A DNA stretch of 64,000 nucleotides, taken from the NCBI RefSeq assembly GCF_020687695.1, contig NZ_JAJEWL010000001.1, positions 310,001-374,000 on the forward strand, written 5' to 3'. The stretch is from Pusillimonas sp. MFBS29. Lineage in GTDB: Bacteria > Pseudomonadota > Gammaproteobacteria > Burkholderiales > Burkholderiaceae_B. The translations under genes and the position numbers were made by a program. Positions 33,487 to 43,887 of the stretch are shown one piece after another. The notes beneath the pieces are model-generated. The model was not told the DNA's origin. It was given only the letters and a program-made list of their open reading frames with translations, and searched no databases. Position 1 is the stretch's first letter; each line of letters begins with the position of its first letter.

Positions 33487-33710
33487 GGTTTACTGCGGGT
33501 TTACTACTCATGCCTGGCCACAACGTTCGGCTTGGTCGAAAAAATCAAACGCGGCTACAGGCAAGTCCGCTATTCTAGCAAGAAATAAAAAAAACGCATA
33601 ATGGCCTGAGATCGTGGCCGCAGGTGCCTAAAGTCTGCTTCCCCGGCGGTACACTAAGACGTAATTTGGAAGACGTAATCTGGACTTTTTGAACTCCATA
33701 AAGGAATACT

Positions 33711-34493
33711 ATGCTTAAAGGTAGAAATGCTGTCGTAACAGGCTCGACCAGCGGCATTGGACTGGCAATCGCCCATGAATTGGCCGCCAACGGCGCGAAT
33801 GTGGTGATCAATGGCTTTGGCGATCCTGCTGCCATAGAAAAAGAACGGGTCAACATCGAACTGGAATTTGATGTCAAGGCGCATTACATCAATGCCGACC
33901 TGATGAATCCGCAGGCAACGCGCGACTTCATCGAGCAGTCGGTGAAGGCTCTGGGAAGCATCGATATTCTGGTCAACAACGCAGGTATTCAGCATACCGA
34001 CCTGATCGAGGATTTTCCCATTGAGCGCTGGGATGCCATCATTGCGCTGAACCTGTCGGCCGTTTTCCATGGCAGTGCTGCCGCACTGCCGCACATGAAA
34101 AAACAAGGCTGGGGGCGCATTATCAATATTGCATCGGCACATGGCCTGGTGGCGTCTGCGACCAAGTCGGCCTATGTTGCGGCCAAGCATGGTGTGGTAG
34201 GCCTGACCAAGGTCACGGCGCTGGAAAATGCCGGCAATGGCGTCACTTGCAATGCGATTTGCCCGGGCTGGGTGCGTACGGCGCTGGTGGAAAAGCAGAT
34301 CGAGGCGCTGGCCCAGAAAAATGGTATTGATATCGATGCTGCGGCCAAGGAATTGCTGGCCGAGAAGCAGCCTTCGCTGCAGTTCGTAACGCCCAAGCAG
34401 CTGGGGGGCGCGGCGGTATTCCTGGCCTCCGAGGCAGCTGACCAAATGACCGGCACAACGTTGTCGCTGGATGGCGGCTGGACGGCGCGCTAA
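33711..34493 (+). CDS. bdhA: 3-hydroxybutyrate dehydrogenase
   Basis: A 260-residue classical SDR that interconverts (R)-3-hydroxybutyrate and acetoacetate with NAD. Cofactor motif VVTGSTSGIGLAIAHEL, NNAGIQH, catalytic Ser in NIASAHGLVAS and Tyr/Lys in SAYVAAKHG, all intact in contrast to the SDR at 20989. CNAICPGWVRTALVEKQI and the long C-terminal insert with QPSLQFVTP are specific to 3-hydroxybutyrate dehydrogenases. Likely serves polyhydroxybutyrate turnover and acetoacetate from BKACE. Confidence 0.93.
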   Translation: MLKGRNAVVTGSTSGIGLAIAHELAANGANVVINGFGDPAAIEKERVNIELEFDVKAHYINADLMNPQATRDFIEQSVKALGSIDILVNNAGIQHTDLIEDFPIERWDAIIALNLSAVFHGSAAALPHMKKQGWGRIINIASAHGLVASATKSAYVAAKHGVVGLTKVTALENAGNGVTCNAICPGWVRTALVEKQIEALAQKNGIDIDAAAKELLAEKQPSLQFVTPKQLGGAAVFLASEAADQMTGTTLSLDGGWTAR

Positions 34494-34507
34494 AGGAAAG
34501 ATCCGAC

Positions 34508-35293
34508 ATGCTGTTGTTATTGTCTCCAGCCAAGAAGCTGGATTACGACTCGCCTGTGCGTACGGCTCTGCACACGCAGCCGTTGTTCGTCGAGCAATCG
34601 TCCGCTCTGATCAAGGTACTGAAGAAGAAATCAGCCTCGGAAATCGCGGCACTGATGAAGCTCAGTGATGCCCTGGCCAAGCTCAATGTCGAGCGCTACG
34701 CGGCCTGGAAACCTGTATTCGACCAGACTAACTCACGCCAGGCAGTGCTGGCTTTCAATGGTGATGTCTATGAAGGCCTTAATGCACCCAGCCTGTCCGA
34801 CGCCCAATTGAAGTGGGCTCAGGAACACGTGGCGTTGCTTAGTGGCTTGTATGGGGTGTTGCGCCCGCTTGACCTGATGCAACCTTATCGTCTCGAGATG
34901 GGCACACGGCTGGAAACGGGCAAGGGCAAGAATCTGTACGAGTTCTGGGGCAGCACGATTGCGCATTATCTGAATCAGCGCCTGGCTGACCAGCCCAAGG
35001 GCAAGAAGCAGGAGTCTGTGGTGCTTAATCTGGCATCGGAAGAGTATTTCAAGGCAGTAGACCTGAATGTTCTGCAGGCACGGGTTGTGCAATGCGTCTT
35101 CCAGGACTACAAGAACGGTGCCTGGAAAGTCATCAGCTTTCATGCCAAGCGTGCGCGCGGGCTTATGGCGCGTTATGTCATTCAGAACAAAATCAGTGCC
35201 GTTGAAAAACTGCAGGGTTTTGCGGAAGAGGGCTACGCCTATGCCCAGGCCGAGTCCAGCGCCGACAAACTGGTGTTCCGCCGCAAGACATAA
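34508..35293 (+). CDS. yaaA: Peroxide stress protein YaaA
   Basis: A 261-residue DUF328/UPF0246 protein that in E. coli lowers free iron and limits DNA damage under peroxide stress and has DNA-binding activity. Hallmarks are the N-terminal MLLLLSPAKKLDYDSP, FNGDVYEGLNA, LSGLYGVLRPLDLMQPYRLE and the C-terminal VISFHAKRARGLMARY. Fifteen base pairs after the dehydrogenase, probably cotranscribed. Converges on the FUSC gene. Confidence 0.95.
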   Translation: MLLLLSPAKKLDYDSPVRTALHTQPLFVEQSSALIKVLKKKSASEIAALMKLSDALAKLNVERYAAWKPVFDQTNSRQAVLAFNGDVYEGLNAPSLSDAQLKWAQEHVALLSGLYGVLRPLDLMQPYRLEMGTRLETGKGKNLYEFWGSTIAHYLNQRLADQPKGKKQESVVLNLASEEYFKAVDLNVLQARVVQCVFQDYKNGAWKVISFHAKRARGLMARYVIQNKISAVEKLQGFAEEGYAYAQAESSADKLVFRRKT

Positions 35294-35326
35294 CCATGGT
35301 CTGCTGCAGTGCTCGACCGGGCTGCC

Positions 35327-37534
35327 TTATGCGTTGCCCAGACCGCGCATTTCCTGGCGTATCAGCTGCGATGCCTTGACCATTTGTCGCAGGGGGTACG
35401 CCAGTGTGGCCAGCTCGCCTTCGGTTTCTATCGAAGCAGGCGGGTCGGCATCCTGGTCATTCAGGTAAAGCTCCACCGATTCCAGTGATTTCTGTATGCC
35501 TTCAGGTACAGCCGGCAGGCTGGCCAGAACGGGCATGGCCGAGGTTATCTGCGAGGCCAGCACATGATTCTGGATCAGCAGGTTGTTCAGTTCGGGCACA
35601 TTGGCCTGACGTCTTATGGGTTCATCCATCATGCGGTAAAAAGCCGACGCAAAGTTGCTGAAGGCAATATGCATGTTCTTGCGCGCGACGCGCCAGGCCA
35701 GCTCGGCCTCTTGTTGCTCGGCATCCAGGGCCAGGGTTTGTTCTAAGCCTTCCGCATGGGCTGCGGCCTGCGCACGCGAAAGCCCGGCATAGCGCAGTCC
35801 GGTCAGGAAGAATTCCTGGTTGGCTTTTTTGGCAGCCTTGGCCAGCGAGCCCATATAGCGGTGTTCCCACCACGGCAGGATGTAGCTGCAGAGCAATGCC
35901 AGGCCGCAACCTATTACGGTATCGACCAGTCGTTCGCCTATGACTGCATTCGAGCCAGGTGACAGGAAGTGGAATACCAGCAGCACGAATACCGTGTTGA
36001 AAATGGCCGCGGCCATGAAATTCAGCTGTATCAGGCTATAGCCGAGCACACAGCAAACAATCAGCACAGCCAGGTAAATGTCGGTGTTTTGCGTAACGCT
36101 GAACAGCGCAAGAGCCAAGGCGCAGCCTATCAGTGTGCCGGTCAGGCGCCAGCCGTTGCGCTGGCGGGTCAGGGCAAAGCCCGGTTTCATGACGATCAGT
36201 ACAGTCAGCACTATCCAGTAGCTGTGTGTACTCAGATTAGGCGCCACGCGTTCCAGCGTGCCCAGGTAGGGCCAGAGCCCCGAGATGCTCATGGCAAGCA
36301 GGGCGGCGATGGCGACGCGGCTGGCATAGCGAAAGTGCGACGAATCGAGCCTGAGATTGCTGGTCAGCATGCCCAGGCGCCATTTTTTGCGTGCAAGGAA
36401 GCGGTCCAGGGATTTATCCAGGCGTGTGTCTACCAGGCCGGCATCAGTCGTGCCGCTGGTGTGCGTGGCCATACGGTCAACCAGGCGGGTGGCGTTGCGC
36501 AGGCGGCGCAATACTTGCACAAGCAGTGCGTAGATTTCGGGGTCGCGGTCGATGATGCCGTCGCGGCGGTAAGTTTCAAGTTCGAACTCGAAAGCGCGCA
36601 GTTCAGCCTTGACGCTGTTGCGTTCCCGCACATGTTTGTCGCGAGCGATGTTCAGCGCGATGTGCTCGACGTTGGCGGATAACTTTTTCAAGGCGTCGCG
36701 GGCAAAAATCAGTGCGTCGCTGTCGGGCAGGCTGCGCCGCAATGTTGCGTAGTCGGTATGCGTTGCCACGAGGCTGTCGAGCAGGGCGACCATGTCAATA
36801 AAGACATTCAGCGATGTGGTGTGCAGACGGTCCGCCCGGGTGTGTCGCTTTGGCAGTTCGCGCAAAATGGTGTCACGCGCGGCCTGGTGCTTTTCGGTCA
36901 TGTCCGACTGGGCATGGATGAGCAGCCGGTAGTTGTTTTCCAGGTCGGTGTTGACGTCGTAAAAGCGGGATCTTGCGGCCATGTACTCGGCGGTTGCAAA
37001 AAGCGCCACGGACAAGGCCTGCTGCTCTTCGCGGTGCCATAGCAGGCGGTGTGCGGCAAGGCTGTACAGGAAGTAGAAGACACCGCCCAGAAAAGAATAA
37101 AGGGTGTGCTCGAGTACTGCGTGCGGTGCAAGCGGCTCGCGCATGGTGAGCGCCATGATCAGCAAGCAAGCAAAGCCCAGCAGGCCACCCTGCTTGCCGA
37201 ATACGGTGAACATCGAGAAAATGAAACACAGCAACGGCACGACGAACCAGATCAACAGGCTGTGCGATGACGCCATGCCTGCGATGAACGCAGTCAGCGA
37301 CCCGAGCAATATGGCCGCCATCATGCCGTTGGTGCCATAGCGCCGGGGGCCGCCAGGCTGGTCAATAATTGCCACGCAGGCCGCACCGATGGCGGTAATC
37401 ATGCCGATGGCGTGCATCTGGAATATGCCGGCCAGCACCAGTGCGGGTAACAGCACTCCTATGGCCTGGCGCAGCCCGCCGGAGAAGTAGTGGCTGTAGA
37501 AAAAACGCTGCAGCTGGGGAGTGTATGTGGCCAT
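35327..37534 (-). CDS. FUSC family inner-membrane protein (YccS-like)
   Basis: A 735-residue protein with two hydrophobic blocks, each of about five to six helices (residues about 20-165 and 400-540), separated and followed by helical cytoplasmic regions. This is the layout of the FUSC/YccS/AaeB-like family. Landmarks are IDQPGGPRRYGTNGM near residue 60, HSYWIVLTVLIVMKPGFALT near 440 and RLVDTVIGCGLALLCSYILP near 535. Relatives include aromatic-acid effluxers; the substrate here is unknown. ATG 37534 begins a protein aligned with the family; the longer reading to 37600 is not supported. Confidence 0.88.
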   Translation of the reverse strand: MATYTPQLQRFFYSHYFSGGLRQAIGVLLPALVLAGIFQMHAIGMITAIGAACVAIIDQPGGPRRYGTNGMMAAILLGSLTAFIAGMASSHSLLIWFVVPLLCFIFSMFTVFGKQGGLLGFACLLIMALTMREPLAPHAVLEHTLYSFLGGVFYFLYSLAAHRLLWHREEQQALSVALFATAEYMAARSRFYDVNTDLENNYRLLIHAQSDMTEKHQAARDTILRELPKRHTRADRLHTTSLNVFIDMVALLDSLVATHTDYATLRRSLPDSDALIFARDALKKLSANVEHIALNIARDKHVRERNSVKAELRAFEFELETYRRDGIIDRDPEIYALLVQVLRRLRNATRLVDRMATHTSGTTDAGLVDTRLDKSLDRFLARKKWRLGMLTSNLRLDSSHFRYASRVAIAALLAMSISGLWPYLGTLERVAPNLSTHSYWIVLTVLIVMKPGFALTRQRNGWRLTGTLIGCALALALFSVTQNTDIYLAVLIVCCVLGYSLIQLNFMAAAIFNTVFVLLVFHFLSPGSNAVIGERLVDTVIGCGLALLCSYILPWWEHRYMGSLAKAAKKANQEFFLTGLRYAGLSRAQAAAHAEGLEQTLALDAEQQEAELAWRVARKNMHIAFSNFASAFYRMMDEPIRRQANVPELNNLLIQNHVLASQITSAMPVLASLPAVPEGIQKSLESVELYLNDQDADPPASIETEGELATLAYPLRQMVKASQLIRQEMRGLGNA

Positions 37535-37934
37535 GTGCGATTCAAGGCAATCAATGGGTGCAGTATAGACAAGTTGGGCGCTGATTTGCCTCTTGCGCAC
37601 TAACGCGCTACATTACCGTGTTGATTTATTCAATTATCCCGAGTAAATCTGCAATGGCACCGTTCACCGGGCTATCCGCCCGGTTTTTTGCGCCTGTAAT
37701 ACCTTGCTGCTGGCCGCGCCACAAGCGTGTGTTGCTGCGGCTTCCGTTTCTATCTCCCGCGTTCATGTGAACGTTAGTGCTGCGTTTCGATAAGTTCGGA
37801 TCGGGTCAGCAATGTGTCTGGGTGGCATGGCTCCGTGAGCCATAAAGCGCCAGGTCATGTTGTTGCAGCCGGTTAAGGCTTGGGCCGTGTTGGCCAATCA
37901 AGGCGTTAGTGCTGGTTACGAAAGGAATAACATT
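37535..37934 (+). promoter_or_regulatory. 400-bp ilvB leader region
   Basis: A gene-free space between the FUSC gene and ilvB. It contains a terminator-like hairpin at 37666-37689 about 245 bp before ilvB. A small open frame from GTG 37618 to TGA 37767 (VLIYSIIPSKSA...) precedes and spans the hairpin and has several Ile/Leu/Val codons at its start, but not the long Val/Leu run of classical ilv leader peptides. The rest shows no clear structure. Attenuation of ilvBHC is possible, not shown. Confidence 0.35.
37666..37689 (+). terminator. Terminator-like hairpin in the ilvB leader
   Basis: ACCGGGC (37666-37672) / GCCCGGT (37678-37684) with a 5-base loop, followed by TTTTT. It is a good intrinsic terminator pointing towards ilvB, so it is either an attenuator or the end of a short upstream transcript. 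Confidence 0.6.
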
Positions 37935-39656
37935 ATGGAACTCAATGGCGCCGATATCGTCGTGCGTTGCCTTGCCGAAGAGGGCGTAGACCATGTATTT
38001 GGCTACCCGGGCGGCGCGGTACTGTACATCTACGACGCAATTTACAAACAAGACAATTTCAAGCACGTTCTGGTTCGCCACGAACAGGCAGCCGTGCATG
38101 CGGCCGACGCCTATTCGCGTTCGTCCGACAAGATAGGTGTTGCGCTGGTCACCAGCGGTCCCGGGCTGACCAATGCCGTTACCGGCATTGCCACTGCGTA
38201 TATGGACTCCATACCTATGGTGATCATCAGTGGTCAGGTGCCCACCGCCGCAATCGGCGAGGACGCTTTCCAGGAATGCGATACCGTCGGAATTACCCGG
38301 CCTTGCGTCAAGCATAATTTCCTGGTGCGTGATGTAAAGGATCTGGCCGAGACCATGCGTCGCGCCTTTTACATTGCCAAAACAGGCCGGCCCGGCCCCG
38401 TACTGGTCGACATTCCCAAAGACATCACTGTTGCAAGCTGCAAGTTCACGCCCAAGCGTGGCGAGGTCAAGATGCGGTCCTACGCACCGGTGGTCAAAGG
38501 TCATCAGGGTCAGATCAAGAAAGCAGTGCAGATGCTGCTGGCGGCAGAAAGGCCCATGATCTACGCGGGTGGCGGCGTGGTGCTGTCCGAAGCCTCGGAA
38601 GAGCTGCGCGAGCTGGTCGCACTGACTGGCGCGCCGTGCACCACCACATTGATGGGTCTGGGTGCCTTTCCGGCCAACGATGACAAGTATGTAGGCATGC
38701 CGGGCATGCACGGTACGTACGAAGCGAATATGTCCATGCAGAACTGCGACGTGCTGATCGCAGTGGGCGCACGCTTCGATGACCGTGTTATTGGCAATAC
38801 CAAGCACTTTTCCCAAAACCCACGCAAGATCGTCCACATCGATATCGACCCTTCATCGATTTCCAAGCGCGTGCGCGTCGACGTGCCCATTGTGGGCAAT
38901 GTGAAGGATGTTCTGCTCGAGCTGAACACTCTTTATTCGCAGGCTGCGGCCGAGACGCCGGCTCACAAAGAGGCGCTGGCCAAATGGTGGCAGCAAATCA
39001 ATACCTGGCGTGGCAAGCAATGCCTGAGCTATGAAGGCTCAGACACGCTCATCAAGCCGCAGTTTGTTATCGAGAAACTGTGGGAAGTCACTGGTGGCAA
39101 CGCATTCGTAACGTCCGATGTGGGGCAGCATCAAATGTGGGCCGCACAGTATTACCGCTTCAATCATCCGCGGCGCTGGATCAACTCGGGTGGATTGGGC
39201 ACCATGGGAGTGGGCCTTCCCTACGCCATGGGTGTGCAAATGGCCAATCCCGACAGCGATGTCGCTGTGATTACCGGTGAGGGTTCCATACAAATGAATA
39301 TTCAGGAACTTTCTACCTGCAGCCAGTATCGACTGAGCCCCAAGGTGTTGTGCCTGAATAACCGTTACCTGGGCATGGTGCGCCAGTGGCAGCAGATTGA
39401 CTACGGTTCGCGTTACTCCGAATCCTACGTCGATGCCTTGCCCGATTTCGTGAAATTGGTGGAAAGCTATGGGCATGTGGGCTTGCGTATCGACAAGCCG
39501 GCCGATGTCGAACCCGCCATACGTGAAGCATTCATCAAGCACAAGGACAGGCTGGTTTTCCTGGATTTCATCACCGACCAGACAGAAAATGTCTGGCCCA
39601 TGGTGAAGGCAGGGCGTGGCCTGACAGAAATGCTGCTTGGTTCAGAAGACCTGTAA
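37935..39656 (+). CDS. ilvB: Acetolactate synthase large subunit
   Basis: Thiamine-diphosphate enzyme, first common step of valine, leucine and isoleucine synthesis. The 573-residue reading starts at ATG 37935 after AAAGGAATAAC, giving MELNGADIVVRCLAEEGVDH. It has VFGYPGGAVLYIYDA, the catalytic Glu in VRHEQAAVHAADAY (about 48), the FAD-region ARFDDRVIGN and the ThDP motif ITGEGSIQMNIQELSTCSQY with LNNRYLGMVRQWQQ. Longer frame upstream is leader. Followed 12 bp later by the small subunit. Confidence 0.96.
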   Translation: MELNGADIVVRCLAEEGVDHVFGYPGGAVLYIYDAIYKQDNFKHVLVRHEQAAVHAADAYSRSSDKIGVALVTSGPGLTNAVTGIATAYMDSIPMVIISGQVPTAAIGEDAFQECDTVGITRPCVKHNFLVRDVKDLAETMRRAFYIAKTGRPGPVLVDIPKDITVASCKFTPKRGEVKMRSYAPVVKGHQGQIKKAVQMLLAAERPMIYAGGGVVLSEASEELRELVALTGAPCTTTLMGLGAFPANDDKYVGMPGMHGTYEANMSMQNCDVLIAVGARFDDRVIGNTKHFSQNPRKIVHIDIDPSSISKRVRVDVPIVGNVKDVLLELNTLYSQAAAETPAHKEALAKWWQQINTWRGKQCLSYEGSDTLIKPQFVIEKLWEVTGGNAFVTSDVGQHQMWAAQYYRFNHPRRWINSGGLGTMGVGLPYAMGVQMANPDSDVAVITGEGSIQMNIQELSTCSQYRLSPKVLCLNNRYLGMVRQWQQIDYGSRYSESYVDALPDFVKLVESYGHVGLRIDKPADVEPAIREAFIKHKDRLVFLDFITDQTENVWPMVKAGRGLTEMLLGSEDL

Positions 39657-39668
39657 GGAGAGAAAAAA

Positions 39669-40160
39669 ATGAAACACGTCATTTCTATCCTTCTGGAAAA
39701 CGAACCGGGCGCCTTGTCCCGTGTTGTGGGATTGTTCTCGGCCCGGGGCTACAACATTGAAACCCTTACCGTTGCACCCACCGAAGACTCCACCTTGTCG
39801 CGCATGACTATCGTGACCCAGGGGTCCGATGAGGTCATCGAGCAGATCACCAAACACCTGAACCGTCTGGTTGATGTCGTGAAGGTGGTCGATCTGTCCG
39901 AAGGGCCCCATATCGAACGCGAGCTCATGCTGATCAAGGTCAGGGCAGTGGGCAAGGAACGCGAAGAAATGAAGCGCATGGCTGATATCTTCCGTGGCCG
40001 CATCATCGACGTAACCGACAAGGTCTACACCATAGAGCTGACCGGCGACCAGGGCAAGATCGAGGCCTTTATCGGTGCGCTGGACCGCAGTGCCATACTG
40101 GAAACAGTACGTACCGGGGTGTCGGGCATAGGCCGCGGCGAACGCGTTTTGAAGCTTTAA
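39669..40160 (+). CDS. ilvH: Acetolactate synthase small (regulatory) subunit
   Basis: A 163-residue regulatory subunit giving valine feedback inhibition. N-terminal ACT domain MKHVISILLENEPGALSRVV with GLFSARGYNIETLTVAPTED, then the C-terminal domain with FRGRIIDVTDKVYTIELTGD. GGAGAG at 39658-39663 is its ribosome site. Normal length. Confidence 0.96.
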   Translation: MKHVISILLENEPGALSRVVGLFSARGYNIETLTVAPTEDSTLSRMTIVTQGSDEVIEQITKHLNRLVDVVKVVDLSEGPHIERELMLIKVRAVGKEREEMKRMADIFRGRIIDVTDKVYTIELTGDQGKIEAFIGALDRSAILETVRTGVSGIGRGERVLKL

Positions 40161-40212
40161 TTTATTATTCACCGGCCAGGCGGCGGCATATGCCGGCCAT
40201 GTTTAACCTTAG

Positions 40213-40234
40213 TGCCGAACAACATCGTTCGGCA
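40213..40234 (+). other. Intergenic hairpin between ilvH and ilvC
   Basis: Perfect 8-bp stem TGCCGAAC / GTTCGGCA with a 6-base loop and no T-run, in the 110-bp gap. It could protect mRNA ends or adjust ilvC expression. Confidence 0.5.
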
Positions 40235-40270
40235 TAGATCAAAAATACCTAAAGTCTTGGAGCACCTTAA

Positions 40271-41287
<1,017 letters not shown>

Positions 41288-41304
41288 AACATCTTGCTCC
41301 CAGG

Positions 41305-41329
41305 AAACCGGCTTCGGCCGGTTTTTTTT
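41305..41329 (+). terminator. ilvBHC terminator
   Basis: AACCGGC-TTCG-GCCGGTT stem with a stable TTCG loop followed by a run of T, 18 bp after the ilvC stop. Confidence 0.93.
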
Positions 41330-41424
41330 GTCTGTTCATTTTGCATGGGCCCGGTTTGTAGACCAGGGCAGGTCGATTTCCCATCAGGCATTAACTTGAT
41401 CTACATCAATTTTATATTGATATG

Positions 41425-41449
41425 GCGAATAAGAATTGTTATTATTCGC
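41425..41449. promoter_or_regulatory. Fur box of the haem operon
   Basis: Imperfect palindrome with GCGAATAA (41425-41432) mirrored by TTATTCGC (41442-41449) around GAATTGTTA, similar to Fur sites and to the dyad at 54826. It lies 33 bp before the receptor start. No ECF sigma/anti-sigma pair, as precedes bhu in Bordetella, is present. Confidence 0.7.
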
Positions 41450-41481
41450 AATTATATTTATAAATATAAATGGGATGCCTT

Positions 41482-43818
41482 ATGCGAAAGTCGACAGCCG
41501 CCTGGTGGTCAGGTGCGTTTCTTGCCGTTGTTGCCGCTCAAGCTGTTGCGCAAAGCGCCGCACCAGCGACCAACTCCAAAGATGATCAGCCGGTTCAGGC
41601 GCTGACACCCGTGCTGGTGCAAGGCCAGGTGGCCTCGGAACTGCCCGAAGGATCCACGGTAACGACGCGCAGGCAACTGGATGAGCGCGCCATCGAGAGC
41701 TGGGAGGATTTTTCCCGACGCGGCGAGCCTGGGGTTAATTTCAGCACTGCCAATAACAGCGTGAATATCCGCGGCATGGACGAAGACAGGGTGGTGACTC
41801 GTGTTGATGGCATTCGCATACCCTGGCTGAATGATGGCGCACGCGGGGAAAAGGGCGGGCTTAACACCGTCAATTTCAATGCCTTGTCCAGTGTGGACCT
41901 GGTGCGTGCCGCCGGTGCCCCGCAATCCGGCTCATTGGTGGGTTATCTGAATCTGCGCACATTGGGCCCGGATGACCTGCTCACGCCCGACCAAAACTTT
42001 GGCGCTCTGGTAAAAAGCGGCTATGACAGTGCCGATGACAGCTGGAGCATGGATGCCGCCCTGGCGGGCAGCATAGGGCAGACGGGCACGAGCTGGTTGC
42101 TGCTGGCAGGCCAGCGTAAAGGTCATGAGCTGGAAAATATGGGGAACGTTGGTGGATACGGTGCCTTGCGTGAAGAGCCCAACCCCGAGTCCTATACGCA
42201 GCGCAATGCCATGCTCAAGCTGCAGCATGACTTTACGCTGGAGCATCGCCTGACCTTGAGTGGCGAAATATTCAAGCGTACCGGTACAACGGAAAACCTT
42301 CATCAGCAGGGCACTTCCTCGTATGCCGTAGATGGCAACAGCACAGACGAGGAGTTCTCGCGCAAGCGTGCGGTGCTGGGCTACGAGTACCGCGCAGCGA
42401 ATGAAAAATCGGCGGTCAGCCACGGCGAGATCAAGGCGTACTGGCAGCGCAGCTATCAGGACAGCGCCTTGAATGCAATGCGTCTGCCCGATCGCCGGGG
42501 CAGCATCAGCTTTGGCCCGATTCCCGTGGGGCAAATGTATGGTTACGCCTATCCCTATGGTCCTTACGGCCGGGACAACAGCGTTCAGGAAACCGGAAAA
42601 GGCGTCCTGACGGCGTGGCAGGGCTACTTGACGTCGACGGCTGTGCAGCATCACTGGGCGGCCGGAGCGGAATGGTATGGAAGCCGGCTGGAACAGCACT
42701 CGGGGGGCTACGATAACTGCCCCGCCAGTCTGCGTCCCATCACCAATCCCGCGTTCAGCCTTGGGCCGAGAAACTGCGAGATGCTGCATACCAATCAAAG
42801 CGATGTACCCCAGGTCGATGGCGATACGTGGTCATTGTGGGCGCAAGATGAAATATCGTGGGCCGACGGCAAGTACGCACTGACTCCCGCATTGCGATTT
42901 GATTCTTACAAATATTCGCCGGAAGCCGGCGGGGCCTACGATGCCAATCCGAACGCACAGGTCACGCCGCTGAACTCGGCCAGCGGCCAGCGTTTGTCTC
43001 CTTCATTGCTGGCCGCTTATCGAGCCAGCGAGACGCTTTCCTTCTACGGCAAGTATGGCTACGGCTACAAGGCGCCCAGCGCCACCCAGCTCTATACCAA
43101 TTATGGTGCGCCGGGAACCTATCTGCGTGTCGGCAACCCCAACCTGGAAGCCGAGATCAGCCGTGGGTGGGAATTGGGTGTGGAGGCCGGCGACAACGAG
43201 CTGGGGGGCCGTCTGAGCGTGTTCGACAACCGCTATCGCAACTTCATCGAAGCAGAGGTGCCAGTAACGCCGGACTCGCCAGAGTGGAATCCCGCCTGGG
43301 ACGGGCTGTATCCCATGGGGGTGACGGCATACGCCAACCGGGCTCGTGTGCGTATTTATGGCGCCGAGCTCAGTGGCCACTGGAGCATCAACGGCAATTG
43401 GTATACCTGGGGGTCACTGGCATGGGCGCGAGGCAAGGATCAGGACACCGACCGCTATTTGAATTCAGTGGCGCCGCTCAAGGCGATTCTGGCGCTGGGG
43501 TATCGTTCCGGTCAGTGGGGAGCTGAAGCCATTACCACTTTGGTCAAAAGACGTTCCGAGGTCGAGTATCCGGAAGCGGCCGACGGCGTTTCAACCCCCG
43601 ACTTCCAGGCGCCGGGTTATGGCTTGCTGGATCTGACCGCATGGTGGACACCGCAGGCGGCCAAGGGGTTGCGCTTGCAAGCCGGTATTTACAATGCCTT
43701 TGACAAGAAGTATTGGAATGCCCTGGATGTTCCCCGGCCAGGCCGCGATGCCCGGCCAATTGACTACTACACCCAGCCAGGACGTAACTTTCGGGTTTCT
43801 CTGACTTATCAATACTAA
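41482..43818 (+). CDS. TonB-dependent haem/haemoglobin receptor
   Basis: A 778-residue outer-membrane receptor; operon context (hemS, hmuTUV) makes haem the likely ligand. Signal peptide ends near AQAVAQSAA; TonB box region TPVLVQGQVASELP; plug SVNIRGMDEDRVVTRVDGIR with LRTLGPDD in place of the usual VNVIT. In the barrel are GYKAPSATQLYTNYG and the NPNLEAEIS box; it ends RVSLTYQY. The His usually found between the FRAP and NPNL motifs of haem receptors is not seen between these. ATG 41482 (after GGGA) is preferred to ATG 41470. Confidence 0.88.
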   Translation: MRKSTAAWWSGAFLAVVAAQAVAQSAAPATNSKDDQPVQALTPVLVQGQVASELPEGSTVTTRRQLDERAIESWEDFSRRGEPGVNFSTANNSVNIRGMDEDRVVTRVDGIRIPWLNDGARGEKGGLNTVNFNALSSVDLVRAAGAPQSGSLVGYLNLRTLGPDDLLTPDQNFGALVKSGYDSADDSWSMDAALAGSIGQTGTSWLLLAGQRKGHELENMGNVGGYGALREEPNPESYTQRNAMLKLQHDFTLEHRLTLSGEIFKRTGTTENLHQQGTSSYAVDGNSTDEEFSRKRAVLGYEYRAANEKSAVSHGEIKAYWQRSYQDSALNAMRLPDRRGSISFGPIPVGQMYGYAYPYGPYGRDNSVQETGKGVLTAWQGYLTSTAVQHHWAAGAEWYGSRLEQHSGGYDNCPASLRPITNPAFSLGPRNCEMLHTNQSDVPQVDGDTWSLWAQDEISWADGKYALTPALRFDSYKYSPEAGGAYDANPNAQVTPLNSASGQRLSPSLLAAYRASETLSFYGKYGYGYKAPSATQLYTNYGAPGTYLRVGNPNLEAEISRGWELGVEAGDNELGGRLSVFDNRYRNFIEAEVPVTPDSPEWNPAWDGLYPMGVTAYANRARVRIYGAELSGHWSINGNWYTWGSLAWARGKDQDTDRYLNSVAPLKAILALGYRSGQWGAEAITTLVKRRSEVEYPEAADGVSTPDFQAPGYGLLDLTAWWTPQAAKGLRLQAGIYNAFDKKYWNALDVPRPGRDARPIDYYTQPGRNFRVSLTYQY

Positions 43819-43887
43819 ATTAATTAAGAATCAATTTCATTGTTATTATAATTTATGTCAGCTTTAGGCATTGAAGGAAACAAGTTC

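Noticed and set aside
37618-37767. Leader-peptide gene for ilvB
   Set aside because: Only a few Ile/Leu/Val codons, a GTG start and no clear ribosome site; kept only as a possibility in the leader entry.
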